64,000 nt of DNA. Origin: Cryptomeria japonica. Taxonomy: Eukaryota > Streptophyta > Pinopsida > Cupressales > Cupressaceae. Where the stretch lies: contig NC_081405.1 in the NCBI RefSeq assembly GCF_030272615.1, positions 650,704,920 to 650,768,919 on the forward strand, written 5' to 3'. Shown here piece by piece: positions 54,773-64,000 of the stretch (its first letter is position 1; each line of letters starts with the position of its first letter). The notes under the pieces were generated by a model. That model did not search any database. It saw only the letters and a program-made list of their open reading frames with translations, and had not been told where the DNA came from. A program made the position numbers and the translations under genes.

Positions 54773-55632
54773 CCCAGGCATTTCATTTGTAAAAAATTAG
54801 CAATAAGTTAGAGATAGTATGTAAATAGTTGGAAGAGTTAGAATATAGTTGATAGAATAGCAATTAGAGTAGAATAGGAGGACAAGGCAAGAAATTGTTG
54901 CCATTGATTGTAAACAAACTCCATTTTCATTGAAGTAATGGTGAAATATGTCGTTTTCTTGCAATTTGCATGGTTTCTTGTTGAGTCTTCAATCTTAGAT
55001 GGTAGATGATTAGATGAATGGAGGAAATGTGATTGATTGATGGTGGAATTCGTATATCCATACTACTAGCAGTTTGTTGATTGCAGACTTGCCTTGTGTA
55101 GTCAACTGGAATCGTTCAGCTTAAGCTCAATTTCAATTTGTTGCCTCTTCATTGATATGCATCAACTTGGATGGTATCTATGCCTGCGGTGATGATTTGA
55201 ACATCATAAAGCTTCCCTTAGAAGATCGCACTAGTCTTGTGTAGATGTTCCATTGATGTCAAAACAAGATCTAGTTAGAGTTTCATCAAAAATCAAGTCA
55301 TTGCTCCTACATTCTTAGTATTAGGATTAGATCCTCTCTTCGCCCTTATCCTTTTTTCATTTTTTTTCAAATCTAAGTCAGTAAGAGCCTGTGTCCAGCA
55401 AAGCAGATCGGAAGTTCAATCATCACATGTAAGTCCCCTTGTGATCCCAGCAAATCACATTATACCACTGGAGCTTGTCCACACGTAGAGACCCTACATC
55501 AAAGAACCTTGGAGTCATCCTAACTGATCCTTCATGCGAATCTTCAGCAGTTAGAGACTTTATTCAAGAGAGGATAAGATGCCTTTAGGTATTTTATTCT
55601 GTGTATGATGGTGTACAAAATACACGTCAACA

Positions 55633-56368
55633 AAGACTTGGTGAGATTCTACCAACTTCAATTTTGCCATAAATTAACAACTCAATTGAAATTGATGCGA
55701 TCTTCTAAGGTAACAAATGATTTTTCAATACATCAAAGATCAAAGACACTACCATGAAGGTACATATCCAAGATGCAATAATGATTGAAGATTTAAGTGA
55801 TTCAAATATCTCCAGTCGACCACGCAAGGCGTTCCTACAATCAGCAAGAAGCTAGTGGTTTGGAAAGCGAATCCTACCAAAGATCAAGTCCAACACTTTG
55901 TCCTTCGAATTAACACACTACTTTGATTGAGAATGATTCAAGGAAAATGAACAACCATGAAGATAACCAAGAGAATTGCAACAAAACACCATAACTTCAA
56001 TATTTCATTGATTCCAAAGTCATCATGTACAACAATTGTTTGAATTCTTTCTTCAAAACTCAATCTTGCTACAAAAGTAAATTGCTTCTAAACTCTAATC
56101 TCTCTAATACATCAATAATCTAATCTTCTTCTCCCATCTAACTCTGAAAATGAAATGAAATGAGGGTATAAATAGCATCCTCAATTACAATGAATGGTCC
56201 AGATTGAAAAGCAGATCAATGGTCAAGATCATGACACCTAAACCCTAATTAGGGTTTTATTACAAAAGTTCCCCTTTTATTGCACAACATTAAATGCATA
56301 GCCAATTATTAAATTTGGCACGAAAATCTAGGAGACATAGACCAATGACAATTAAGGCGCCATGTCAT
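55633..56368 (-). repeat. E2 3'-terminal part, proximal piece
   Basis: From the stop of the E2 gene to the E1 insertion. It contains the telobox palindrome (56240-56257), a TATA-like GCTATTTATACC (about 56177-56165) and sequence alignable with E1 54469-55300. No coding is seen. Confidence 0.75.
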
Positions 56369-57691
56369 CTATAACAACCTCTCATCTAGAATCTTATTCC
56401 CTTTCCAATGCTCCTTTTTAGCATATGCAATGAATCTTGATACGATTCCCTCGATCTCCGCAATTGGAATCTCGGGAAGATTCTTCATTCTTTCTTCCAA
56501 GTGGATGACCTGATCAAATGCATCTAGAAGAGCTGCGTCCCATGTAAGTTCAAGTTCCTTAGTCTTTTCAATCAGGAGCATGGTAGCAAACATCTGGTCC
56601 TGTTGCTCATCTGTGATATTGGCGTCCTTGCAAAAGATGACCTTAATCCTATCCTCCAATTCCTGCAAATCCACATCTGTCTCGACTTCGATCCTCCTGC
56701 CAAGAATGGTACGTAGTACCTCAAATACTCTGTCCTGGATCGGGTTGATCACCTCCTCAACATGACTGCATCTAGTACTGATGTCCTCAAAGAGAACTTC
56801 CTTCATCTGGAGTAAGGTTGACCACTGAAGTAAATTGTGAGGTCCTCCATCCATAATCTTTTCCTGCGTTAAGACCTTCCTCGATGTTTGTCTAATTACT
56901 TTCAAGACAGGAATGATAACATCTTTGGTATGAGCAAAAGCGGCCACTGTTATCATCAAGTTATGGATAATCTCAAGAACCTGAATAGCTCGGTGAATGG
57001 TCTGCATCATCCTTGTTGCAAATTCTACGGCAACTGTATGAGATTTGTCCATCCAAGTACTCATACGCTGGACCATACTCCTGAATCTCTCTGCCTCACC
57101 AATTGATTGAAGGGGAAGTGCCTGTATAGGTGATCTTGCTGGATCCTGACCTCCTAAAGGCTGATTGAGATGGCTGAAATATGTTCTCCATGCACCGACC
57201 TCTCTCTCAAGCTTCCTATTCTTCTCCATTTCTTCCCTAAGCTTGTCCTTCAATGCCTCAAAGGAATCTGTGGCATCATCTAATGTCTGCTCGGCTGTGG
57301 ATGGACCTAGCTCAAATGTCTCTATATCATATTCCTTTGCTAGGATCTCACCTTCGTACTTGTCTACTGTCGGTGTAGCTATCTGTAATTTTCTGGATCC
57401 AGTCTCATCTCTAATCATCTTGGACATCTTGGTAGCCTTTCTCTTCTCTGTCACTTCCTGGGAATGTCCAACAAGGCTCTCTAAATCAATCACATTGTCT
57501 TCGTCCTCGATCACAATCACCTTCGTTAATCTTTCCTTCAACCAATCTGGGATGGCTGATCTTGTCTCTTTGACCTGTATTTCCTTATGCAATATTTCTT
57601 CTTCTCTGTGAGGAGATGTTACTTCGTCATTATTCTTGTCTTCATGTAACTCATAATCTTGGAGAGATCCACTTGGCGACCCTTGAGGTAC
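56369..57691 (-). pseudogene. E2 gene, C-terminal third (unknown protein)
   Basis: Open for about 440 codons after the TAG at 57692-57694, ending at 56369. A first part is charged (VIVIEDEDNVIDLESLV). A coiled-coil follows (FEALKDKLREEMEKNRKLER then EVGAWRTYFSHLNQP), then a helical region with AERFRSMVQRMSTWMDKSH, VEEVINPIQDRVFEVLRTIL and a final AKKEHWKGNKILDERLL. No catalytic motif or known domain is recognised. It is in the same frame as the 58258 segment, so one point mutation split them. Confidence 0.7.
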
Positions 57692-58300
57692 CTATCCTTC
57701 TTTATCATTCTGAACCATCGACTCCATAGACTCTTCCACTTCAAGTGTCCTTTTCTCTTGTCGAGAAGATGTACCGGATGAACGATCTCGGCTGGCCTCT
57801 TGTTTCTTCTTGGAAGATTCTCTCTTTCCAGGTCTCTCTTTCCTCTTCGAGCCTCTTGGATGGAGATCGCCCTCACTTGCACTTCGAAGGTTGCCTTCAT
57901 TTGCATTTCTGGGATTAGGATTGCCTTCGCTTACACTAGCTCCACCCTCAGCTGGCTTCTCTTCCAAAGTGAAATTCATAGCTATGCCTTGCTCTCTCAA
58001 CTTCTGATGCTGCACATCAACCCATCTGCGAGTACAAGACAAGACTGGAGCCATCAAAGCATCTAGATCCGCGACCTCGGGCTCATTCCAATCTAACCTT
58101 ATTGATTTGCTTTCTCGATCATAGGATGACTGGAGATGTCTGCCACTGTCCTGAGCTTGGTCGGCCACTCTGTAAATCTTGCATTTCCTGATGAAATCCA
58201 AAGGCAATCTAGAATGCATCTTTCTTTTCACTTCAAGATCGTCTAAGAGGTTCATCATAAAATATTCAATCTGAAACTCATGCTTAAACTTCCTACCGAC
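57692..58300 (-). pseudogene. E2 gene, middle part (unknown protein)
   Basis: It continues after a one-base frame change near 58300: FKHEFQIEYFMMNLLDDLEV, then LPLDFIRKCKIYRVADQAQD and VDVQHQKLREQGIAMNF. Next comes a Ser/Lys/Arg-rich stretch (RGSKRKERPGKRESSKKKQE), which could be a nuclear localisation signal. It ends at an in-frame TAG at 57692-57694. The reading frame on both sides of this stop is clearly the same protein. Confidence 0.7.
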
Positions 58301-59583
58301 TCTTCCTCTATATATCCATGTGGATCAAAGCTTTCCCTCAAAGCAAAGAATGAAAAAGAATACAAAGCTAACTCCTTCTCTGCGTCATCCATGGCTAAAG
58401 CATTAGGGCATACCTCAACTGAATTGCCCAATACGATAGGTACCGGAACTCCATTTCCATGTCTGTGTCTGAATGCCTTCGCATAAGCTGCCAACTGTCT
58501 TGTTACCTCAAGTAACACTATTCTGTCTGTCGGATATCTCGGCAACATGTATGGAGGTGAAGGACATCCATGAACTCTGATATAAGTAAACTTCGGAAAT
58601 TGGATAAACCAAGCACCGTACCTCTTTACTAGTTCCTGTGCATCTTGAGATAATCTGTTGTGAATCCCGCCTTGCAACGTCCTTGTGATGTTCATAGTGA
58701 AGGTATCATTAACTAACTTGTAGTTGCTTCCTGGCAGATGATGCAAGTGAACATAGGAATCACAAACTCTGACCTCGCCAGGTCCTCTTCCAATCACTCC
58801 TCTGTGAGGTAGTCCTGCATACTCGAAGCTCCTGATCAAGGCATAGATGACGTATGAACTCATGTGGAAGGACTTGGTAGCTTTGAGTCTCCTCAACTGT
58901 ACGTCCAAGCAATGGCTAATCATTCTAGCCCAATGAATTGTTCCTTTACCCTGAACTATCACCTGGATGAAGTAGAACATCCATTTTTCAAAGTAAAAAG
59001 CTTGAGGTGCACCTGTGACTCGGTTGAGCATTGTAATCAAATCTCTGTACTCCTCCTGGAAATCAATCCTGTGTGGTGTGTTCGGTACCTTGCTCAGGCG
59101 AGGACGACTCTTGAGTAACCAGTTCTTGTTAATGATGCTTAGGCAAGCATCTGGATCATCTTCGTACATGGACCTGGCTCCTTCTATGCTCTTGTAAATC
59201 ATATCTCTGTGCTCTGGAAGATGGAAAGCCTCACTTATAGCTTCCTCTTGAAGATACGCCAAAGTGTTTCCTTCCTTGGACACGATCGTTCTGGATTGAG
59301 GATCATAATGACGAGCACACTCGATCATCAACTCATGACACTGTACTGCTGGAGGGAAGCCGGCTGCCTTAATGATGCCACTTTCAATTATTCTCCGGGC
59401 GACAGGTGATGGCTTGCCAATGTAAGGGACCTCTCGAAATTTCTTTGTACTGAAGTTGCCCAAGTTGGTATCTCCAATGTTGCTCCATTTAGACACGATC
59501 TTGGTCTCCACCTCTTCGGTATTTTGATCTTCCTTCATGAAAGCAGGACGACTGGTGGATGCTCCCGCCTTCGGGGTCGCCAT
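58255..59583 (-). pseudogene. E2 gene, N-terminal part (unknown protein)
   Basis: The start is the ATG at 59583-59581 right after the predicted intron acceptor; the protein begins MATPKAGASTSRPAFMKEDQ. About 430 codons are in frame before the frameshift near 58300. Segments such as FREVPYIGKPSPVARRIIES, LPEHRDMIYKSIEGARSMYE and YFEKWMFYFIQVIVQGKGTI suggest a compact helical domain. I do not recognise the family. Gag-like proteins, the plant mobile domain and other element-encoded accessory proteins are candidates to test. Composition is not repetitive and stops are rare, so it has been maintained until recently. Confidence 0.75.
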
Positions 59584-59585
59584 AC

Positions 59586-59791
59586 CTACACAACATTTCA
59601 TAATAAGAACTAGATTTTGCAATGCATAACATAGACTAGATTAAAGATTAATTTTAGGAAACTTCATGATAAGTCTTTGAGTTATCATTTCCTAAAAACG
59701 ATTGAGCTACTGGAATAAAATTCAAAATTCAAAATTTAAAGCTATGACGATCAAAATTCAAAATTTAAAACAAGGGACCACATCGCCATAC
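59586..59791 (-). other. E2 5' UTR intron (206 bp, predicted)
   Basis: On the minus strand the donor is TCAAGCAAG|GTATGG and the acceptor ATGTTGTGTAG|GT, directly before the start codon. The AT-rich interior and both sites are conserved in E1 (54047-54251). Confidence 0.7.
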
Positions 59792-60032
59792 CTTGCTTGA
59801 GAGTTAACTCTAAAATGCAAAAAAAAGAAAATTCGCCTAGGCAACAATCGAAATTTGGTGACTTCAACGTGATCTCTCTCAAGCTATCAATTTCGCCACC
59901 TTTGGGATGCCTTTGACGTGATCTTTTAATGTCCTTGGCAAGTTCGCTCCATTTGAATACCAATCGCACTTCTCCAAAATCGCATATGGAAGATGATAAA
60001 ATGATAATGTGAAAATGAAAATTTCACCCTCC

Positions 60033-60039
60033 TTTTATA
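60033..60039 (-). promoter_or_regulatory. TATA box of the E2 gene
   Basis: GCGCTTATAAAAGGAGGGTG on the minus strand, about 450 bases upstream of the ATG and about 250 upstream of the donor. E1 keeps TATATA at the aligned place. Transcription would start about 30 bases downstream. Confidence 0.7.
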
Positions 60040-60059
60040 AGCGCTCACCTCTCATTTAC

Positions 60060-60390
60060 CTCTAGGCCGACTTTTGTAAAATATATCCAAGCGCTCCAAT
60101 TTTTATAATAATAAATTAATTAATTGCCTTTATAATTAATTTTTTCGATTTTTTAAATAGGCAAAATTAATTAATTAAATATCCAAGCGCCATTTTTTAT
60201 TATATAAAATAATAATTAAATGCCATCGTTTTTTAATTAATAAACTCGATTTTTTAAAAGGCAAAAATTAATTAATTAATGCTTATGCGCAATTTTTAAA
60301 TGCTATCAATTGATTTATCGATTTTTTCCTAGCATTTAATAAATTTAAAAAAATTGTTTTAGCGCCAAAAATTGGGAGAAGGGAGAGATG
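60060..60390 (-). other. AT-rich spacer upstream of the E2 promoter
   Basis: Dominated by TTAATTAA, TTTTTAAA and similar runs punctuated by GCGC or AAGCGC motifs. E1 has the matching stretch at 53455-53690. No ORF is supported. Confidence 0.55.
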
Positions 60391-60400
60391 CAAACCCTTA

Positions 60401-62375
60401 TCGCCCTGGTCCCTGACTGAGGGACAGGAGCGAATTACCATTTTGATCTTGATTCTTGTGCCTTCGACGTTTGAAACCATCATCTCCATGTTGAAAGTGG
60501 CATGTTTACAAGGAACTTCGAACTTGAGTGACTTGATTTTGTAAATGAATGCCTCCTGGGGTGATATCGCCCTGGTCCCTTGGTGAGGGACAGGAGCGAT
60601 CTTGGTGTTTTCTCCTTGATCTTGCTTCTTTAACCACCAATCTTCATTATATGGCAAGTAATGATGTTATCCTTTCGTTCCATGCTTGTTCTATTCATTT
60701 TTAACAAGGCATTTTAGATGTTTAGATGGATTTCGCCCTGGTCCCTTGGTGAGGGATAGGAGCGAACCTTGTATCCTAGCCTAAATTTGTTGCTTTGTAA
60801 CCCTTGTTTCTTGTTCATTGCCTTCCAAACGATATCCTTGATCTTGTGTATCCTTGCCTCGTCAAGATTTTGAAGGAAAATGAATGATCTTGTGAAAATC
60901 GCCCTGGTCCTTGACTGAAGGACAGGAGCGATATAATCTCCTTAGCTCAATTGATCACCTTTTGACGTTAGATCTCTTTGCATATCATCTTCTTAAGATA
61001 CCTTTGATACTTTGCAACCGCACATAACCTTGACTAGGCATGATTTTTGAAGGAATTGGCCAATATGGTAAATATCGCCCTGGTCCCTGACTGAGGGACA
61101 GGAGCGAATTTGGGCATCCTGGGCTCATCCTTGCTCTTGCCAACTTGCAGTCACTTTCACTATGAAGAATGAGGTCCTTTGATCTCTTTTGGCCACTTGA
61201 AACTTGATAAACCTTCAAAACTTAGGCCTTCATGAAGATTTCGCTCTGGTCCCTGGGAGAGGGACGGGAGCTACACTGAATTTCGCCCTGGTCCTTGACT
61301 GAAGGACAGGAGCGAACTTGGGCTTTTAGTGCAAAATCTTCATCATATTAACTCGTAATTGTCTTCAAAGTGCAAAACGATGTCCTTTACTCCCTTTCAA
61401 ACATTTAAAATGTGAATGGCAACTTAAATTTGGCCTCATTTGAAAATTTCGCTCTGGTCCTTGCCTGAGGGACAGGAGCGAATTTAGGCATTTTAGTGCA
61501 AATCCTTTATCTTTGGCGATCTTCATAACTTCGTTCTTCGTTAAGACGCTTCAAAACGTCCCTACCACCTTACTTCTTGACTTGGAGTGATCTTAAACTT
61601 TGAAGAAAGGCAAATTAATCATCATTTCGCCCTGGTCCTTGGCTGAGGGACAGGAGCGAATTTTCATGTGCAAGCTCAATTACACTTTGCCAACCCCAAA
61701 ATTTATCTTCAACGATCTTGTTGTGCATCCCTTCATTCATCTATGGCTTGGAATTCATTCAAACTTGGCGAGAAATTAACCTAAGGCAAAAATCGCTCTG
61801 GTCCCTGACTGAGGGACAGGAGCGCCTAGGCCAATTTGGAGTTCATTAGGTGTCTTGCAATCTTCAATATGTATTCAACGGGTTCATTTCACCTTCCTTT
61901 CTTGCCTCAAACCCAAAACTTGCTTGCTTTTTGCCCGAAACATGCCTCATGAGGAATTTCGCTCTGGTCCCTGGGAGAGGGACGGGAGCTACATTGAATT
62001 TCGCCTTGGTCCCTGACTGAGGGACAGGAGCGATTTTGGCATTTTGGTCCATTTCCCTTCACGAAGGCACTTCAAATTATATTCAATTGATAAAACATAT
62101 CTCCTTTGATCTCTTCAAATCATCAAGTTGTTTAAATCCTGCAAGGACAAGGCAATGTTTGGTTTTGAGCTCCGGTCCTCCACTGAGGGACAGGAGCGAT
62201 TTTCACTCCTGGGGCATTTCCGTGCTCATGAAATTCTTCAAATTATATTCAACGGAAAGATCATGCCTCCCTTTACTACTTCCACTCGAAAAATCATCTT
62301 GATCCTGCAGGGACAGTAAGATTTTTGAAAACGAGCTCCGGTCCTTCACTGAGGGACAAGAGCGATTTTGCTCCT
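60401..62375 (-). repeat. E2 hairpin array, 14 copies phased at 166 bp
   Basis: On the plus strand each copy reads close to TCGCCCTGGTCCCTGACTG then AGGGACAGGAGCGA. Starts: 60401, 60567, 60733, 60899, 61075, 61241, 61283, 61449, 61627, 61793, 61959, 62001 and two more whose GGTCC falls at 62174 and 62340. Spacings are 166, 166, 166, 176, 166, 42, 166, 178, 166, 166, 42, 166, 166. CCTG-GTCCCT pairs with AGGGACAGG and TCGC with GCGA. The 130 or so bases between copies are only loosely alike. Confidence 0.9.
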
Positions 62376-62781
62376 ACAGGCCAAAATATCATGATTTTGG
62401 GATTTTGATCACTTCACAAGGTAAAAACAAGTCATTTCCAATGCCCGGGATCAAATATCAAAATTTTCAAAATTTGGTCAAAATCACTCAATTGGACAAA
62501 ATTCGCAATTTCATCATTCACACTTAGACAAATTTAGACTCTTCATTCAAAATTCCAATTGAAAATAGACCAACTCACTTAGCCTCTGGCGAATTCACTT
62601 TATTCAAAATTGCATCCTACGAAAGGAAGCTCAAAAAAACTCTCAAGACTGACTGGACTTTGGCTTGAAAACGACAAAACAGAAACCCTAAGGCTTGACC
62701 CTAAATCCAGACAACTGACAAACTACCAAAACCCTAAAAAGCAGAGCGAAAGGCGAGCAACAACGAGCAAAAAGAGGGGGT

Positions 62782-62797
62782 CCCCATTTAAATGGGG
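62782..62797. promoter_or_regulatory. subterminal palindrome of E2
   Basis: CCCCATTTAAATGGGG, perfect 16-bp palindrome about 25 bases from the E2 terminus. E1 has the near-identical CCCCATTGCAAATGGGG about 25 bases from its own start. Confidence 0.7.
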
Positions 62798-62825
62798 CGA
62801 TGTGTGAAATGGTCACAACAATGCC

Positions 62826-64000
62826 TCACAAAGTCCACTTTATCTAGGCTAACCTATCTTCCTATAGGAAGATCAATTGGTTCAACTACTCCCTTAGGAT
62901 TGTTTACAAAAACAATTTGGAAGGAAGACATACCAGTAGACCTATTTGAAGCTAGAATTGAAAGCAACTTCTGCTTGTGCCCCAAAACAAGATCCCACCA
63001 CAGCATTGGATTCTCACCAACTAGGCTTCAAAGAAAATTTCCCAAACCTCTGTTTACCACCTCCATTTGCCCATCCATCTGAGGGTGTTAGGCTAAACTA
63101 CATTGCAGTTTACTGTCAAGCTTTCTCTATAGAGTCCTCCAAAAATGAGAAAGAAACTTCGTATCCTGGTCACTTGAGTTGTGATAGTCTTGGGCAGTCC
63201 ATGTAAGTGCACATTCTTTTTAAAAAACAAATCAGCACTCTTACTTGCATCAATATTCTTCTTACATGGAATGAAGTTGGCCATTTTAGAGTATCGTTCC
63301 AAAACAACAAAATAGAATCATTACTTCTCTGAGAATGACTCAATCCCAAGACAAAATCCATGGAAATGTCAATGCATGGTCCTTTAGGTACTGGTAAGGG
63401 TTTATAGAAACTAGTGTGCTACTATCTGGCTTTAGAAACTTGTAAAAATCTACATGTAGAAACAAATCTATTTATATCCTTCCTTGATCGAGGCCAAAAA
63501 TCATCAGTTACCAAGCTATAGTTTTGTCCCTTCCAAAGTGACCCCCCAGCCATTTGAATGCACCTTCCTAATCAAATTTTCCCTCCTAGACCCTATGGAA
63601 ATACAAAGTTGGAGCTCCTTAAATAGAAACCCATCAACCGATACATATTTATCATAGAAATCTTTGCTTGCAACTGCAAGATTGGTAAGAGCATCAGTGA
63701 GTTTGCTAAAATAGAGATCAGCTGCATATACTTCCTTTCATCTCGTCAAAACCCATTTGTCTTGTTAGTCATTGAAACAAGTAGGTGCCACCTTCCAGCA
63801 TCTGCCACAAAATTAGTTTTGCCACTCACATGCTGCACCACAAATGTATAACTTTATGAAAAGGACACCTATTTGGCATGCTTATGGGATTACTTGGCTT
63901 GATAATTGATATATTTCAGTGTTTGATTGTTTGTCAACAAAATGGATTCCCTATGCAATGGACAATAACATACAATTCATTATCATAAGTGCGAAACCTT
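62826..64000 (-). pseudogene. G3 integrase, linker and RNase H, truncated by window end
   Basis: It resumes the gypsy interrupted by E2. Reading minus: NNPKGVVEPIDLPIGR near 62850-62910, integrase core text near 63170-63361 ([17 protein letters not shown]), then the linker near 63590-63720 and the start of RNase H-like text near 63870-63960. The last part is collinear with G2 37210-37790. Multiple stops are present. The rest of G3 and its 5' LTR lie beyond the window. Confidence 0.78.

Larger units (their letters stand above)
52245..55632 (+). mobile_element. E1, 3.4-kb relative of E2 lacking its gene, nested in E2
   Basis: Starts TGTTGTGACGTTTTCACACA, ends ATACACGTCAACA, flanked by AAGAC at 52240-52244 and 55633-55637. 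It is oriented opposite to E2. It shares with E2 the terminal region, hairpin array, TATA box, intron, telobox palindrome and 3' part. The coding region is replaced by about 200 unrelated bases (54262-54468) and the start codon is lost (GTAGGCATC in place of GTAGGTATGG). Confidence 0.88.
51929..62820 (-). mobile_element. E2, large TG...CA unit with its own gene, inserted in G3
   Basis: On the minus strand it begins TGTTGTGACCATTTCACACA at 62820 and ends ATACACGTCAACA at 51929. ATGCC is duplicated at 51924-51928 and 62821-62825. Without nested E1 it is about 7.5 kb. Order in element sense: terminal palindrome, hairpin array, AT-rich stretch, TATA box, 5' UTR with intron, about 1,070-codon frame, palindromic telobox, second TATA-like site, then a 0.9-kb terminal part. 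No pol motif, primer site, polypurine tract or internal LTR pair was seen. Ends and 5-bp duplication fit integration by a retrotransposon integrase, so a solo giant LTR is the leading explanation. Confidence 0.85.

Noticed and set aside
51929-55632. A 3.7-kb DNA transposon with 0.3-kb terminal inverted repeats
   Set aside because: The inverted repeats arise from E1 inserted into the end of E2 in opposite orientation; the AAGAC and ATGCC duplications define different borders.
60401-62375. CRISPR array
   Set aside because: Regularly spaced dyads invite the idea, but repeats are in plant nuclear DNA, spacers are 130 bases and mutually related, and there are no cas genes.

Overview
The window is plant nuclear DNA made almost entirely of retrotransposons, several nested inside one another. 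Most ORFs are broken gag-pol genes of Ty1/copia and Ty3/gypsy elements primed by initiator tRNA-Met (TGGTATCAGAGC-type sites). The density of old, stop-riddled elements, intron-sized gaps between host exons and chromovirus/Tat-type elements suggest a large-genome seed plant, plausibly a gymnosperm; the species cannot be fixed from this sequence.

Layout, left to right. (1) 1-7059: copia-1, minus strand, 3' LTR cut by the window edge. (2) 7313-16325: T1, a plus-strand Tat-like Ty3 element with an extra RNase H upstream of RT and a repeat-rich 3' region. (3) 18292-31984: G1, a minus-strand chromovirus (chromodomain at 19141-19277) whose 5' LTR is split by copia-2 (24380-31843, 5-bp duplication AATCC), a sister of copia-1. 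(4) 31985-35460: no recognisable gene; a 54-bp tandem repeat. (5) 35480-43062: remnants of a plus-strand host gene: a coiled-coil exon (three copies in the window) and an exon with four C2H2 U1-type zinc fingers; gypsy G2 (37140-40639) and a second LTR lie in the probable intron. (6) 43680-43871: a tRNA-derived SINE. (7) 44021-49082: copia-3, a deletion derivative with two matching 675-bp LTRs and 5-bp duplication AATTT, inside a duplicated host segment. (8) 51205-51928 plus 62821-64000: gypsy G3, split by a large unit called E2 here.

The most unusual feature is E2 (51929-62820, minus) with its relative E1 (52245-55632, plus) nested in it. Both begin TGTTGTGAC and end CGTCAACA, and each is bounded by an exact 5-bp duplication (ATGCC for E2, AAGAC for E1), so the ends are secure. 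Neither has a visible pol gene, primer site or second LTR. E2 carries its own gene cassette: TATA box, 5' UTR intron, then an about 1,070-codon reading frame of unknown function (one frameshift, one stop). Upstream lie 14 copies of a short hairpin, 10 of 13 spacings being exactly 166 bp while the sequence between hairpins has diverged. The simplest reading is a pair of solo LTRs of a giant-LTR retrotransposon with a gene and a phased hairpin array in U3; an undescribed non-autonomous integrase-mobilised element is the alternative.

All coordinates, spacings and difference counts were read by eye. No database search was possible.
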